This document shows positions 24,860 to 33,952 of a DNA stretch of 37,659 nt, piece after piece. Under the pieces are notes generated by a model. The model was given only the letters and a program-made list of their open reading frames with translations, was not told the DNA's origin and ran no database searches. Position 1 is the stretch's first letter; each line of letters starts with the position of its first letter. Source of the stretch: a bacterium (GTDB lineage: Bacteria > Myxococcota_A > Bradymonadia > UBA7976 > UBA1532); the NCBI GenBank assembly GCA_030426945.1, contig JAUHXL010000015.1, forward strand, positions 1 to 37,659, read 5' to 3'. Made by a program: the position numbers and the translations under genes.

Positions 24860-26888
24860 GTACGAGTTCGACGACGCGAAGGTCACCGAGGCCGGCATCA
24901 CGGTCAAGTGCACCAACTGCGGACATCTGTTCCGCGTCGTGCGTCATCGGGTCGTCTTCGACGAGTCGCCCGTCGCCTCCGAGCCGGAACCCGAGCCGGC
25001 GGAGAGTCGCGCGCCCAGCCACCAGTGGCGCATCCGCACGGGGGGCGGGGATGTCCACGCTTTCAAGGATCTGGCCACGCTGCAGCAGTGGATCGTGCAG
25101 GGCAAGGTGGCCCGCGATGATCAGATCTCGAAGACGGGGGACAACTGGAAGCCGCTCGGATCGATCGTCGAGCTGGCCAGCTTCTTCCCCGGCGAGGACA
25201 CCCCCGCGCCCGGCCCGGCGCCGATCGAGCGTGACACGGTCCCCCTGACGCCCGCGCCGGGGCCCGCGCCGCCCCCGCCGCAGTCGCGCAGCGACCTGCT
25301 CGACACCGGTGAGTTCCGGCTCGAGGGTCCGGATGATCGCCCGACGCTGCGGACACCCGCGCTCGACGCTCAGCGCAGCGGATCCGGTCCCCGCGCCACG
25401 CCTGCCCCGCAGCGCGTGGCCCGGCGCGCGCCTCCGCCCCCGCCCCCGACGCCGCCGCCCAGCGTGGCGGTGACCCGCACGCCGCCTCCCGGGCTGCGCG
25501 CCCAGGCGACGCCGATGAGCTTCGACGGTGAGCTGCCGCCCGGCTATCGGCCCGTCGGCGGGGCCACGGCCCGCGGCTTCCTGATCGGGGTGCTGGCGAC
25601 CATCGCCCTGGCGGGGGTGGCTTATTTCGTCTGGGATCAGGTCAGTGAGCGCTCCGGCGCGCGGGGCCCTCGCACGATCGGCCGCGCGGGCGGGCCGGAC
25701 CTGGCAGACGCACGGGCGCGGATCGAGCAGGCCGAGGCTGCGCTGCGGGCGGACACGACCGAGGGCCTGGCGCGCGCCGAGGACGCCTTCTCCGCGGCGC
25801 TCGGCACGCTGGGCGAGCCGCCGGCCGACGCGGATCTGGCCCTGCGCGCTCGGCTGGGCCTCGCGAGCGCGGCGGTCGAGGCGGCCGAGTACCTGCGGCT
25901 CGAAGAGAGGGACGCCGCGCCGGCGCTCGAGAAGGCGCTCGTCAGCCTCGCGTCGGCTCGCGCCCTCGCGCCCGACGACGCGCGCGTGGCGCTCGGGTTC
26001 GCGGACTACTACCGGGTGGCGGGTCAGCACGAGATGGCTCAGCGCCAGCTGGATCGGGCCGAGTCGGCCGGCGCGCCGCGCCCGGCCGTCGAGCTGCAGC
26101 GCGCGGCCCTCGAGCTGCACGTCGAGGGCGCGGACGCCGCGGCCAGCGCGCGCAAGCTCGCGGCGCTGTCGACGGACGCTCGACGCCTGCCCCGCGCGCA
26201 GTACCTTCAGGCGGTGGCCTATCGCCGCGCCGGCCGCGACGAGGACGCCACCCAGACCTTGGTGGAGCTGGTCGCGGCGAACAAGGGGCACGCGCCGGGC
26301 AGCCGCATGCTGGAGCAGCTGGGCGCGGCGCCCCCAGCGGGGGACGCGGCGACGCCCCGCGACGCCGCGCCGGCGACCGTGGCCGTCGCCCCCGTGGCGC
26401 CCAAGCCGCCGGCGGTCGAGCCGAAGCCGCCCGCGATCGAGCCGAAGCCGCCGGCGGTCGAGCCGAAGCCGCCCGCGCGGCCCAAGGCGACCGAGGAGCC
26501 TCCCGCCAAGCGCGCCGCCCCGCCGCCGCCCGAGTCCTACGACGTCATGTTGAGCCGCGGCTACAAGCTGCTCGAGCGGGGGCGATCCGCCCAGGCGCGC
26601 CGCTTCTTCGAGCAAGCGGCCCAGTCGCGACCGCAGAGCCCGGAGCCCTGGGCCAACCTGGGCTGGTGCGACCTCGACACCGGGCGTCTCATCAGCGCGG
26701 TCGACAACTTCAAGCGCTCGCTGAACCGCAACCCGCGCTACGCGGACGGCATGTACGGGCTCGCCGTCGCCTACGAGAAGGCGGGGCGCAAGCTCGACGC
26801 CGTGCGCTCCTACCAGGCCTACCTCGACGCCCACCCGCGGGGCCGCAAGGCCGCCATGGTGCAGCGCAAGCTCGAACGGTTGCGCTAG
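24828..26888 (+). CDS. Zinc-ribbon / GYF-like / transmembrane / TPR protein 2
   Basis: A 686-residue paralogue of the preceding protein with the same domain order. Zinc ribbon: C5, C8, C28 and C31 (KCEKCGTEYEFDD, KCTNCGHLFRV). GYF-like domain: about 64-121 (WRIRTGGGDVHAFKDLATL, TGDNWKPLGSI). A long Pro-rich linker leads to a membrane helix near 250-271 (FLIGVLATIALAGVAYFVW). A helical region and TPR units follow, then a KPPAVEP repeat (26403-26477) and a final TPR block (SYDVMLSRGYKLLERGRSAQ onward). The last block resembles the TPR tails of assembly or scaffold proteins. Start ATG 24828 lies inside the end of the previous gene, suggesting coupled translation. Function unknown; a role in cell-surface machinery is inference from architecture. 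Confidence 0.83.
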   Translation: MDVKCEKCGTEYEFDDAKVTEAGITVKCTNCGHLFRVVRHRVVFDESPVASEPEPEPAESRAPSHQWRIRTGGGDVHAFKDLATLQQWIVQGKVARDDQISKTGDNWKPLGSIVELASFFPGEDTPAPGPAPIERDTVPLTPAPGPAPPPPQSRSDLLDTGEFRLEGPDDRPTLRTPALDAQRSGSGPRATPAPQRVARRAPPPPPPTPPPSVAVTRTPPPGLRAQATPMSFDGELPPGYRPVGGATARGFLIGVLATIALAGVAYFVWDQVSERSGARGPRTIGRAGGPDLADARARIEQAEAALRADTTEGLARAEDAFSAALGTLGEPPADADLALRARLGLASAAVEAAEYLRLEERDAAPALEKALVSLASARALAPDDARVALGFADYYRVAGQHEMAQRQLDRAESAGAPRPAVELQRAALELHVEGADAAASARKLAALSTDARRLPRAQYLQAVAYRRAGRDEDATQTLVELVAANKGHAPGSRMLEQLGAAPPAGDAATPRDAAPATVAVAPVAPKPPAVEPKPPAIEPKPPAVEPKPPARPKATEEPPAKRAAPPPPESYDVMLSRGYKLLERGRSAQARRFFEQAAQSRPQSPEPWANLGWCDLDTGRLISAVDNFKRSLNRNPRYADGMYGLAVAYEKAGRKLDAVRSYQAYLDAHPRGRKAAMVQRKLERLR
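26403..26477 (+). repeat. In-gene 21-bp tandem repeat encoding KPPA(V/I)EP
   Basis: Three units of 21 bases (26403-26423, 26424-26444, 26445-26465) encode KPPAVEP, KPPAIEP and KPPAVEP; a fourth, KPPA, is partial. The repeat forms a stiff Pro-rich spacer between two TPR regions of the membrane protein, comparable to the Pro-rich spacers of TonB-type proteins. Confidence 0.8.
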
Positions 26889-26950
26889 GGCCGACGGGGG
26901 CCTATGACGGCCCTGAGACGACGCCGACGCCCCCGACCCTCGGAGCCACG

Positions 26951-27247
26951 ATGAGCGACCGTGCCCCCCTGGACGCCGCCGCCGTGCGGCACATCGCCCA
27001 GCTGGCGCGGCTGGGCCTCACCGACGACGAGGTCCGCTTGCTGGCGGGTCAGCTGACCGACGTGCTGCGCTACGTCGAGCAGCTCGCCGAGCTCGACACC
27101 ACCGACGTGGAGCCTACCCACGCGGCGCCGGGGGGCACGGCCTGGCGTCCCTCGGGGCTGCGCCTCGAGCTCGCGCCCGGGGAGGCGCTGGCGGCGGCGC
27201 CCGCCACGACGGACGGCCAGTTCCGCGTGCCGAAGGTGATCGGATGA
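26951..27247 (+). CDS. gatC: Asp-tRNA(Asn)/Glu-tRNA(Gln) amidotransferase subunit C
   Basis: A 98-residue GatC, normal length. It has the family pattern: [17 protein letters not shown] near the N-terminus, then [26 protein letters not shown], and ends near [11 protein letters not shown]. GatC wraps GatA and GatB and stabilises the heterotrimer that converts misacylated Glu-tRNA(Gln) or Asp-tRNA(Asn) to the amide. The ATG at 26951 follows a 62-base gap after the zinc-ribbon/TPR gene; GGAG lies upstream (26942-26945). The stop overlaps the gatA start (ATGA). Confidence 0.93.
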   Translation: MSDRAPLDAAAVRHIAQLARLGLTDDEVRLLAGQLTDVLRYVEQLAELDTTDVEPTHAAPGGTAWRPSGLRLELAPGEALAAAPATTDGQFRVPKVIG

Positions 27248-28713
27248 GCGGCCCACTCTGCGAGGCGCGCGAGGCCCTCGTCCGGGGCGAGCGCACGTCC
27301 GTCGAGCTGACGCGCGCCTGCCTGGCCCGCATCGAGGCCACCGATGAGCGCATCAACGCCTGGCTGCACGTGGACGCGGCCGGGGCGCTGGCCCAGGCGG
27401 CGGAGATCGACGCGCGTCGCGCCCGGGGCGAACACCTCGGCCCGCTCGCCGGCGTGCCGGTCGGCCTGAAGGACATCTTCCTCACGCGGGATCTGCCCAC
27501 CACCTGTGGCAGCCGCATCCTGGAGGGCTACCGGCCGCCCTACGACGCGACCGTCGTCGCCCGCCTCCGCGCCGCGGGCGCCGTGATCCTGGGCAAGCAG
27601 AACATGGACGCCTTCGCGATGGGCTCGTCGAACGAGAACAGCGCCTTCGGCGCGGTCCACAACCCGTGGGGGCTCGACCGCACCCCAGGCGGCAGCAGCG
27701 GGGGCAGCGCCGCGGCCGTCGCGGCGGGTCATTGCCTGGGCGCGTTGGGCACGGACACGGGAGGATCCATTCGGCAGCCGGCGGCGCTGTGCGGCGTCGT
27801 GGGGCTGAAGCCCACCTACGGTCGGGTCAGCCGCTTTGGGGTCATCGCGTTCGCGAGCAGCCTGGATCAGCCCGGCCCGTTGGCCCGCACCGTGCGCGAC
27901 GTCGCCGCCCTGTTCGAGGCCTGCGCCGGTCCGGACCCGCACGACGCCACCTCGGCGGACGTCCCGCTGCCGGTCGGCCTCGAGGCCATGCCGCGCGACG
28001 CGGACTTGGCCGGCGTCCGGCTCGGTGTCCCCGCGGAGTACTTCGGCGAGGGCCTCGAGCCCGGCGTCGCCGCGGCGACGCAGGCCGCGCTCGACCGCCT
28101 GCGAGCGCTCGGCGCCGAGCTGGTGGACGTGCACCTGCCGCACGCGCGCTACGGCGTCGCGGCCTACTACCTGGTCGCGACGGCCGAGGCCTCGAGCAAC
28201 CTGGCCCGCTTCGACGGGGTGCGGTACGGCCAGCGTCGACCCGGCGCCGATCTGGCCGCCATGTACGGGGCGACGCGCGACGCCGGCTTTGGCCTCGAGG
28301 TCAAGCGCCGCATCATGCTGGGCACCTACGCCTTGTCGGCCGGCTACTACGACGCTTACTACCGCAAGGCCAGCCAGGCGCGCACGCTGGTGCGCCGCGA
28401 CTTCGACGACGCGCTCGACACGGTCGACGCCATCGTCACGCCGGTGTCGCCGACGACGGCCTTCCGCCTCGGCGAGCGCGTCGACGATCCGCTGGCCATG
28501 TACCTGGCCGACGTCTTCACCATCGGCTGCAACCTGGCCGGCCTTCCCGGCCTGTCGGTGCCCTGCGGCTTCGACGAGGCGGGCCTGCCGGTGGGCCTGC
28601 AGCTCATCGGGCGCGCCTTCGACGAGGCGACCCTGCTGCGCGTGGCCGCCAGCTACGAGGACGCCACCGGGTGGTGCGGCCGCCGCCCGGCGCTGTGCGA
28701 GGAGGCCCCGTGA
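27244..28713 (+). CDS. gatA: Asp-tRNA(Asn)/Glu-tRNA(Gln) amidotransferase subunit A
   Basis: A 489-residue amidase-signature enzyme. The catalytic triad is visible: K76 in GVPVGLKD, S151 in the [12 protein letters not shown] loop and S175 in [10 protein letters not shown]. The spacings of 75 and 24 residues are those of characterised GatA proteins. Further signatures are [17 protein letters not shown] and [21 protein letters not shown]. It hydrolyses glutamine to give ammonia for GatB. It overlaps gatC by ATGA and gatB by GTGA, so all three subunits are translationally linked. Nothing is missing. Confidence 0.97.
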   Translation: MSGPLCEAREALVRGERTSVELTRACLARIEATDERINAWLHVDAAGALAQAAEIDARRARGEHLGPLAGVPVGLKDIFLTRDLPTTCGSRILEGYRPPYDATVVARLRAAGAVILGKQNMDAFAMGSSNENSAFGAVHNPWGLDRTPGGSSGGSAAAVAAGHCLGALGTDTGGSIRQPAALCGVVGLKPTYGRVSRFGVIAFASSLDQPGPLARTVRDVAALFEACAGPDPHDATSADVPLPVGLEAMPRDADLAGVRLGVPAEYFGEGLEPGVAAATQAALDRLRALGAELVDVHLPHARYGVAAYYLVATAEASSNLARFDGVRYGQRRPGADLAAMYGATRDAGFGLEVKRRIMLGTYALSAGYYDAYYRKASQARTLVRRDFDDALDTVDAIVTPVSPTTAFRLGERVDDPLAMYLADVFTIGCNLAGLPGLSVPCGFDEAGLPVGLQLIGRAFDEATLLRVAASYEDATGWCGRRPALCEEAP

Positions 28714-30170
28714 GCGCCGCCGACGCCACCGGCTGGGAGACCGTCATCGGCCTCGAGGTGCACTGCCAACTGGCCACCGCCGAGAAGCTGTTCTGCGGCT
28801 GCCCCAACCGCTTCGGTCAGCCGCCCAACCTCGACACCTGCCCCATCTGCCTGGGCCTGCCGGGCGTGCTGCCGGTGCTCAACCGGCAGGCGGTCGACTT
28901 CGCCCTCGCGGTGGGCGCGGCCCTCGGCTGCACCGCCCACCCGCAGAGCGTCTTCGCCCGCAAGCACTACTTCTATCCGGACCTGCCCAAGGGCTATCAG
29001 ATCACCCAGTACGACCGGCCGCTGCTCACCGGGGGGGCCGTGCCGGTGGACGCCGAGGACGGCAGCGTGCGCGCGGTGCCGCTGACGCGCATCCACCTCG
29101 AGGAGGACGCCGGCAAGTCGACCCACGACGCCACCGACGCCACCCTCGTCGACCTCAACCGGGCCGGGGTGCCGCTGATCGAGATCGTGGGGGAGCCGGC
29201 GCTGCGCACCCCCGAGGAGGCCGGCGACTACCTGCGCGCGCTGCGCGCCATCGTCCGCTACCTCGGCGTCAGCGACGGCAACATGGACGAAGGCTCGTTC
29301 CGCTGCGACGCCAACGTGTCGGTGCGGCGGCGCGGCGCCACCACCCTCGGCACGCGCACCGAGATCAAGAACCTCAACACCTTCAAGGGCGTGCAGCGCG
29401 CGATCGCCTACGAGGCGGCGCGGCACGTCGACCTGCTCGAGGCCGGCCAGTCGGTCACGCAGGAGACGCGGCTGTGGGACGACGCGGCGGGCCGCACCCG
29501 CGGCATGCGGGGCAAGGAAGAGGCGCACGATTATCGCTACTTCCCCGAGCCGGACCTGCCCGTCGTCGAGCTGTCTGCCGCCGAGCTGCGCGCCGCCGCC
29601 GAGGGGCTCCCGGAGCTGCCCGCCGCGCGCCGTGCGCGCTTCGTCGACGCGCTCGAGCTGACCCCCTACGACGCGGGCGTGCTCACCGCAGAGCGCGCCC
29701 TCGCCGACTACTTCGAGGCGGCCCTCGCCGCCCACCCCAGCAACGCCAAGGGCGTCTGCAACTGGATCACCAGCGAGCTGCTCGCGCGCGTACCCGCGGG
29801 GGACATCGCGACCGGCCCCGTGGCGCCCGTCGATCTCGGCCGCCTCGTCGCCCTCATCGACGACGAGACCATCAGCGGGCGTATCGCCAAGCAGGTGTTC
29901 GACCACATGCTCGCCGGGGAGGGCGCGCCGGACGCGATCATCGAGGCGCGCGGGCTGCGCCAGGTGACCGACACCGCCGCGATCGAGGCCGCCTGTCGCG
30001 CGATCATCGCGGAACATCCCGACCAGCTCGCGCAGTTCCGCGAGGGCAAGACCCGCGTGAAGGGCTTCTTCGTCGGTCAGGTGATGAAGGCGACGCGGGG
30101 CAAAGCCAACCCTCAGCAGGTCAACGCCCTGCTCGACCGGCTGCTGGCCGAGGACGCGAGCGACCCATGA
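28710..30170 (+). CDS. gatB: Asp-tRNA(Asn)/Glu-tRNA(Gln) amidotransferase subunit B
   Basis: A 486-residue GatB starting at the GTG at 28710, which overlaps the gatA stop. It opens with [13 protein letters not shown] and has the zinc-binding cysteines C29, C31, C44 and C47 (FCGCPN, CPICLG). Family motifs are [53 protein letters not shown] and [15 protein letters not shown]. The C-terminal YqeY-like tRNA-binding domain ends in [20 protein letters not shown]. It activates the tRNA-bound carboxylate and amidates it. The stop overlaps the mtnA start. It is complete and typical. Confidence 0.97.
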   Translation: MSAADATGWETVIGLEVHCQLATAEKLFCGCPNRFGQPPNLDTCPICLGLPGVLPVLNRQAVDFALAVGAALGCTAHPQSVFARKHYFYPDLPKGYQITQYDRPLLTGGAVPVDAEDGSVRAVPLTRIHLEEDAGKSTHDATDATLVDLNRAGVPLIEIVGEPALRTPEEAGDYLRALRAIVRYLGVSDGNMDEGSFRCDANVSVRRRGATTLGTRTEIKNLNTFKGVQRAIAYEAARHVDLLEAGQSVTQETRLWDDAAGRTRGMRGKEEAHDYRYFPEPDLPVVELSAAELRAAAEGLPELPAARRARFVDALELTPYDAGVLTAERALADYFEAALAAHPSNAKGVCNWITSELLARVPAGDIATGPVAPVDLGRLVALIDDETISGRIAKQVFDHMLAGEGAPDAIIEARGLRQVTDTAAIEAACRAIIAEHPDQLAQFREGKTRVKGFFVGQVMKATRGKANPQQVNALLDRLLAEDASDP

Positions 30171-31216
30171 CGACGAGCGCCTTCCGAACCATCGACTGGC
30201 GCGGCGACGCGCTGGTGCTGCTCGACCAGCGCGTGCTGCCGGTCGACGAGACCTACCTCACCTGCGCGGACTGGCGCGCCGTGGCCGACGCCATCAAGCA
30301 GATGGTCGTGCGGGGCGCCCCGGCGATCGGCATCACCGCCGCCTACGGCGTCGTGCTCGCCGCGCGGGAGGCGGGGGACGACGCGGGGCCCGAGGCGCTC
30401 GCGCCGGCCTTCGAGGGCCTCGCCGCCACCCGACCGACGGCGGTGAACCTGTTCTGGGCGCTCGATCGGATGAAGGCCCGCGCCGCCGCGGGTCGGGGGC
30501 CGGCGCTCACCGCCGCCCTCGAGGACGAGGCCCGCCGTATCCACGACGAGGATCGCGCCATGTGCCGCGCCATGGGCGACCACGGCGCGGCGCTGCTGCC
30601 CGACGGCGCCCGGGTGCTGACCCACTGCAACACCGGCGCGCTGGCCACCGGCGGCGACGGCACGGCGCTGGCGGTGGTCCGCAGCGGTTGGCGACAGGGC
30701 AAGGTGAAGCTGGTCTACGCCGACGAGACCCGCCCCTTCCTGCAGGGGGCTCGCCTGACCGCCTGGGAGCTGCACCGCGACGCCATCCCGGTGCGGGTCA
30801 TCACCGACAACATGGCGGGCCACCTGATGCAGCTCGGCCAGGTCGACGCGGTGGTCGTGGGCACTGACCGCGTGGCCGCCAACGGCGACGTGACCAACAA
30901 GATCGGCACCTACGCCGTCGCGGTGCTGTGTCACCACCACGGCATCCCGTTCTATGTCGCGGGGCCCACGAGCACCATCGATCTGGCGACGCCCACCGGC
31001 GCCGACGTACCCATCGAGCAGCGCCCAGCGCGGGAGGTGACGCACGTGGGGGATCGACGGCTCGTGCCCGAGGGGGTCGCCGTGGAGAACCCGGCCTTCG
31101 ACGTCACGCCGGCTGCGCTGGTCACCGCCATCATCACCGAGCGGGGCGTCGCGCGCGCGCCCTACGAGCAGAGCCTGGCCCGCCATGTGGCGGAAGCCGG
31201 TGGTCGGGCCGACTGA
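30167..31216 (+). CDS. mtnA: S-methyl-5-thioribose-1-phosphate isomerase
   Basis: A 349-residue member of the MtnA/eIF2B-alpha family. It has [13 protein letters not shown] (49-61), [12 protein letters not shown] with catalytic Cys154, [18 protein letters not shown], and [18 protein letters not shown] with catalytic Asp234. It isomerises methylthioribose-1-P to methylthioribulose-1-P in methionine salvage. Both catalytic residues and the hydrophobic patch around them point to MtnA rather than ribose-1,5-bisphosphate isomerase, though that relative cannot be fully excluded. It overlaps gatB by ATGA. The following rplU gene has its own promoter. No other methionine salvage gene is in the window. 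Confidence 0.92.
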   Translation: MTTSAFRTIDWRGDALVLLDQRVLPVDETYLTCADWRAVADAIKQMVVRGAPAIGITAAYGVVLAAREAGDDAGPEALAPAFEGLAATRPTAVNLFWALDRMKARAAAGRGPALTAALEDEARRIHDEDRAMCRAMGDHGAALLPDGARVLTHCNTGALATGGDGTALAVVRSGWRQGKVKLVYADETRPFLQGARLTAWELHRDAIPVRVITDNMAGHLMQLGQVDAVVVGTDRVAANGDVTNKIGTYAVAVLCHHHGIPFYVAGPTSTIDLATPTGADVPIEQRPAREVTHVGDRRLVPEGVAVENPAFDVTPAALVTAIITERGVARAPYEQSLARHVAEAGGRAD

Positions 31217-31240
31217 ATCGCCGAGCATCCGACCGACCCC

Positions 31241-31267
31241 TTGACTTCGGGCGCGCGACCTCGTAAT
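31241..31267 (+). promoter_or_regulatory. Putative sigma-70 promoter of rplU-rpmA-obg
   Basis: TTGACT at 31241-31246 (5 of 6) is followed by CGTAAT at 31262-31267 (4 of 6, spacer 15) or TAATTT at 31264-31269 (3 of 6, spacer 17). It lies 25 nt after the mtnA stop and about 40 nt before the rplU ATG, as expected for a ribosomal protein operon. Confidence 0.5.
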
Positions 31268-31309
31268 TTCCGCGCCCTCGTGACCTCATCCCGGCGAGTG
31301 GAAGATTCC

Positions 31310-31621
31310 ATGTACGCGATCATCAAGACGGGCGGTAAGCAGTACCGCGTGAGCAACGGGCAGGCCCTGCGCGTCGAGAAGCTCGACGGCGAGGTCGGCG
31401 ACGCGCTCGACCTCGAGCAGGTGCTGCTCGTAGGTGGCGACGGCGAGACCCGCATCGGCACGCCTTTCCTCGACGGCGCCAAGGTTGGGGCGAAGATCAA
31501 GGCCCAGGGTCGGGCCAAGAAGATCATCGTCTTCAAGAAGAAGCGGCGGAAGGGCTACCACAAGAAGCAGGGCCACCGTCAGGCCTACACCGAGATCGAG
31601 ATCACCGGCATCAGCGCCTGA
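31310..31621 (+). CDS. rplU: 50S ribosomal protein L21
   Basis: A 103-residue L21, exactly the usual size. It starts [14 protein letters not shown], has [17 protein letters not shown] in the middle and the basic RNA-binding stretch [24 protein letters not shown] near the end. It binds 23S rRNA in the large subunit. First gene of the conserved rplU-rpmA-obg cluster; the 36-base gap to rpmA holds only a ribosome site. Confidence 0.98.
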   Translation: MYAIIKTGGKQYRVSNGQALRVEKLDGEVGDALDLEQVLLVGGDGETRIGTPFLDGAKVGAKIKAQGRAKKIIVFKKKRRKGYHKKQGHRQAYTEIEITGISA

Positions 31622-31656
31622 CGGCGTTCGGGGTCCCCGGCTAAGGAGTCAGCAAG

Positions 31657-31905
31657 ATGGCGCACAAAAAGGGTCAGGGCAGTACGCGGAACGGCCGCGA
31701 CTCGAACGCCAAGCGGCGCGGCGTCAAGCGCTTCGACGGCGAGACCGTCAGCGCGGGCAGCATCATCGTCCGTCAGTGCGGCACCCGCATCCACGCCGGC
31801 GCCAACGTCGGCGTCGGTCGCGACTTCACCCTGTTCGCCCTCAAGGACGGCCAGGTGAAGTTCGAGCCGCACGGCCGTGGCCGGCGGCGGGTCGCCGTCT
31901 ATTAA
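31657..31905 (+). CDS. rpmA: 50S ribosomal protein L27
   Basis: An 82-residue L27. The N-terminus [16 protein letters not shown], which reaches the peptidyl-transferase centre, shows no cleavable extension of the Firmicutes type. Also typical are [21 protein letters not shown] and [21 protein letters not shown] lies 10 nt upstream of the ATG. Its last codons overlap the 5' end of obg. Confidence 0.98.
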   Translation: MAHKKGQGSTRNGRDSNAKRRGVKRFDGETVSAGSIIVRQCGTRIHAGANVGVGRDFTLFALKDGQVKFEPHGRGRRRVAVY

Positions 31906-32923
31906 GTTCATCGACGAAGCGCGCATCCTGGTCCGTTCGGGCCACGGAGGCGCGGGCTGCGTCAGCTTCCGCCGCGAGAAGTTCGTCCCGCGCGGCGGCC
32001 CCGACGGCGGCAACGGCGGGCGCGGCGGCGACGTCATCGTCCGCGCCGACGCCCACCTCGCCACGCTCCTCGACTACCGCTACAAGCGACGCCACTTCGC
32101 GCCGAACGGCCGGCCGGGGGAGGGCAAGGACTGCACCGGGGCCGACGGCGACGACCGACTGGTCCTGGTGCCGCCGGGCACCGAGGTCTTCGACGAGGGC
32201 ACCGGGGCGCTCGTGGCCGACCTCGTCGAGGACGGCCAGCAGATCGTGGTCGCGCGGGGTGGCCGGGGCGGCAAGGGCAACGCGATGTTCGCGACGCCTT
32301 CGCGCCGCGCGCCCGACTACGCTCAGCCCGGCGAGGAGGGTGAGGAGCGCGAGCTGCGGCTCGTGCTCAAGCTGCTCGCCGACGTCGGGCTGGTGGGCTT
32401 CCCCAACGCGGGCAAGTCGACCCTGATCTCGAAGGTCAGCCGGGCGCGGCCGAAGATCGCCGACTATCCGTTCACGACGCTCGAGCCCAACCTCGGGGTC
32501 GTGCGGGTCGACGTCGACCGCAGCTACGTCATGGCCGACATGCCGGGGCTGATCGAGGGCGCGGCGGACGGCGTGGGGCTCGGCATCCAGTTCCTGCGTC
32601 ACATCGAGCGCACGGCGCTCTTCCTGTACGTCGTGACGCAGGATCTCGAGCCCGGCCGGACGCCGGCCGACGACTACCGGGCGCTGCGTCGCGAGCTGGG
32701 ACGCTACGACGCGGCGCTGCTCGAACGACCCTTCATGGTGGTCCTGTCGCAGACGGATCGGCCCGAGGTCGAAGAGGGGCTCGCGGCGTTGACCGAGGCG
32801 GTCGGCGGCGCGGCGCCGATCCATCCGATCAGCGCGGTCACCGGCGCGGGGCTCGACGCGCTCCTGAGGGCGGTCGCGCAGGCCCTGGTGATGGCTGGCC
32901 GGTGGGGTCGGGCCCCCGACTGA
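31877..32923 (+). CDS. obg: Ribosome-assembly GTPase Obg (altered G4 motif, unusual start)
   Basis: A 348-residue Obg/CgtA. The Gly-rich N-terminal Obg fold has [27 protein letters not shown] and ends with GGRGGKGN. The G domain has G1 GFPNAGKST (174-182), switch [13 protein letters not shown]3 DMPGLIEGA (221-229) and G5 SAVTG. The G4 motif, NKxD in the family, reads SQTD at 291-294. Obg acts in late 50S assembly and stress control. The C-terminal domain variable among species is absent. Relatives begin MKFIDEA; here the matching position is ATT (31901), inside the rpmA stop region. The nearest standard start in frame is GTG 31877, which adds eight residues and overlaps rpmA by 29 nt. I use GTG 31877, but ATT 31901 is a real alternative. 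Confidence 0.93.
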   Translation: MAGGGSPSIKFIDEARILVRSGHGGAGCVSFRREKFVPRGGPDGGNGGRGGDVIVRADAHLATLLDYRYKRRHFAPNGRPGEGKDCTGADGDDRLVLVPPGTEVFDEGTGALVADLVEDGQQIVVARGGRGGKGNAMFATPSRRAPDYAQPGEEGEERELRLVLKLLADVGLVGFPNAGKSTLISKVSRARPKIADYPFTTLEPNLGVVRVDVDRSYVMADMPGLIEGAADGVGLGIQFLRHIERTALFLYVVTQDLEPGRTPADDYRALRRELGRYDAALLERPFMVVLSQTDRPEVEEGLAALTEAVGGAAPIHPISAVTGAGLDALLRAVAQALVMAGRWGRAPD

Positions 32924-32982
32924 TCATGGCTAAGGTGTTGATCTGAAAGGACTTCAAGTTTTTCGGATCCGCCGCCGTATTG

Positions 32983-33010
32983 TTGACAGTCCTTGGAGCC
33001 GTGTGCTAGT
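32983..33010 (+). promoter_or_regulatory. Putative sigma-70 promoter of the 33062 envelope gene cluster
   Basis: A perfect TTGACA (32983-32988) is followed after 16 nt by GCTAGT (33005-33010) within GTGTGCTAGT. It lies in the 138-base gap after obg, which is locally AT-richer around 32940-32990. The ATG at 33062 is about 50 nt downstream. Confidence 0.5.
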
Positions 33011-33061
33011 CCCCATCACGATGATCGACTTCGGTGACGGTCCCGGCCGGGAGCCCCTTCG

Positions 33062-33943
33062 ATGCGCAGGCTGAGCGGTTGGATCCTCTTGCTCTGGGTA
33101 GCCACTGCGGCTGCCCAGCCGGCTGGGGAGGGCGGTGGTGCGGCCGAGGCGCCGGCGGAGGCCGAGGCCCCCGCGGAGGCGGAGGCCCCCGCGGAGGCGG
33201 AGGCCCCCGCGGAGGCGGAGGCCCCGGCCGAGGCGGAGGCGCCGGGCGAGGCCGAGGCGCCGGCCGCGGCAGGCGGGGAGGGCCCGAAGGCGCCGCCGCC
33301 GCCGCCGGCCGACGCCGCCACGCGCGTGGACGTGGCCAAGGAAGGCGCCGAGGCGCCTGCGGCGGCCGGACCCGAGACCGGTGACGAGGCCTACCGGCTG
33401 AAGATCACCGAGCTCGAGCGCCGGGTGAACGAGCTCAAGGAGCGCATCTTCCGCACCAAGACCCGGCTGGCCATCCTCAAGGAGACGGTGCTGTCGAGCA
33501 GCATCGCGGGCTCAGAGGCCCGCCTCGTGCATCGCAACGAGATGGGGTCCAGCTTCCGGCTCGAGAAGGTCACCTACAGCCTCGACGGCACGCCCATCTT
33601 CTCCAAGGTGGACAAGGACGGGGACCTCGACGGGCGGGAGGAGATCGAGATCTTCAACGGCCCGATCGTGCCCGGCAACCACACCGTCTCGGTCGTGATG
33701 GTGTACCGGGGCAACGGCTACGGCATCTTCTCGTACCTCCGGGGATACGTCTTCACGCTGCGCTCGTCCCACACGTTCCACGCGGAGGAGGGCAAGCAGG
33801 CCGAGGTGGTGGTCGTCGGGTACGAGAAGGGCGGCATCACCACCGACCTGAAGGATCGCCCGGACATCCGCTTCGACAGCCGGTTGAGCGACGTCGGGCG
33901 GGGCGCGGCGCCGGAAGCCGCCGCGCCGGACACGGACGGGTAG
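33062..33943 (+). CDS. Exported Ala/Glu-repeat and coiled-coil protein
   Basis: A 293-residue protein. It has a signal peptide (WILLLWVATAAA, cleavage near residue 18), then a low-complexity linker with six APAEAE-type hexapeptides (about 30-65) and a Pro/Ala stretch. A coiled coil follows at 109-145 (YRLKITELERRVNELKERIF). The C-terminal globular domain has FRLEKVTYSLDGTPIF, a calcium-loop-like DKDGDLDGREE (184-194) and a beta-rich part GNHTVSVVMVYRGNGYG. I do not recognise a named family; the linker can mislead similarity searches to acetyltransferase E2 linkers. It is 9 nt before the TPR gene and probably acts with it in the periplasm. Confidence 0.8.
   Translation: MRRLSGWILLLWVATAAAQPAGEGGGAAEAPAEAEAPAEAEAPAEAEAPAEAEAPAEAEAPGEAEAPAAAGGEGPKAPPPPPADAATRVDVAKEGAEAPAAAGPETGDEAYRLKITELERRVNELKERIFRTKTRLAILKETVLSSSIAGSEARLVHRNEMGSSFRLEKVTYSLDGTPIFSKVDKDGDLDGREEIEIFNGPIVPGNHTVSVVMVYRGNGYGIFSYLRGYVFTLRSSHTFHAEEGKQAEVVVVGYEKGGITTDLKDRPDIRFDSRLSDVGRGAAPEAAAPDTDG
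33149..33256 (+). repeat. In-gene 18-bp tandem repeat encoding APAEAE
   Basis: Six 18-base units encode A-P-A-E-A-E (the last is A-P-G-E-A-E). Units at 33167-33184, 33185-33202 and 33203-33220 are identical (GCCCCCGCGGAGGCGGAG); the outer ones differ at a few third positions. Identical inner units suggest recent expansion by slippage. Unit number may vary among strains. Confidence 0.85.
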
Positions 33944-33952
33944 GGCCCCGCG

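Noticed and set aside
33149-33256. A regular repeat array that might be taken for CRISPR or another direct-repeat locus.
   Set aside because: The units are 18 bp, contiguous, in frame and coding (APAEAE); there are no spacers and no cas genes.
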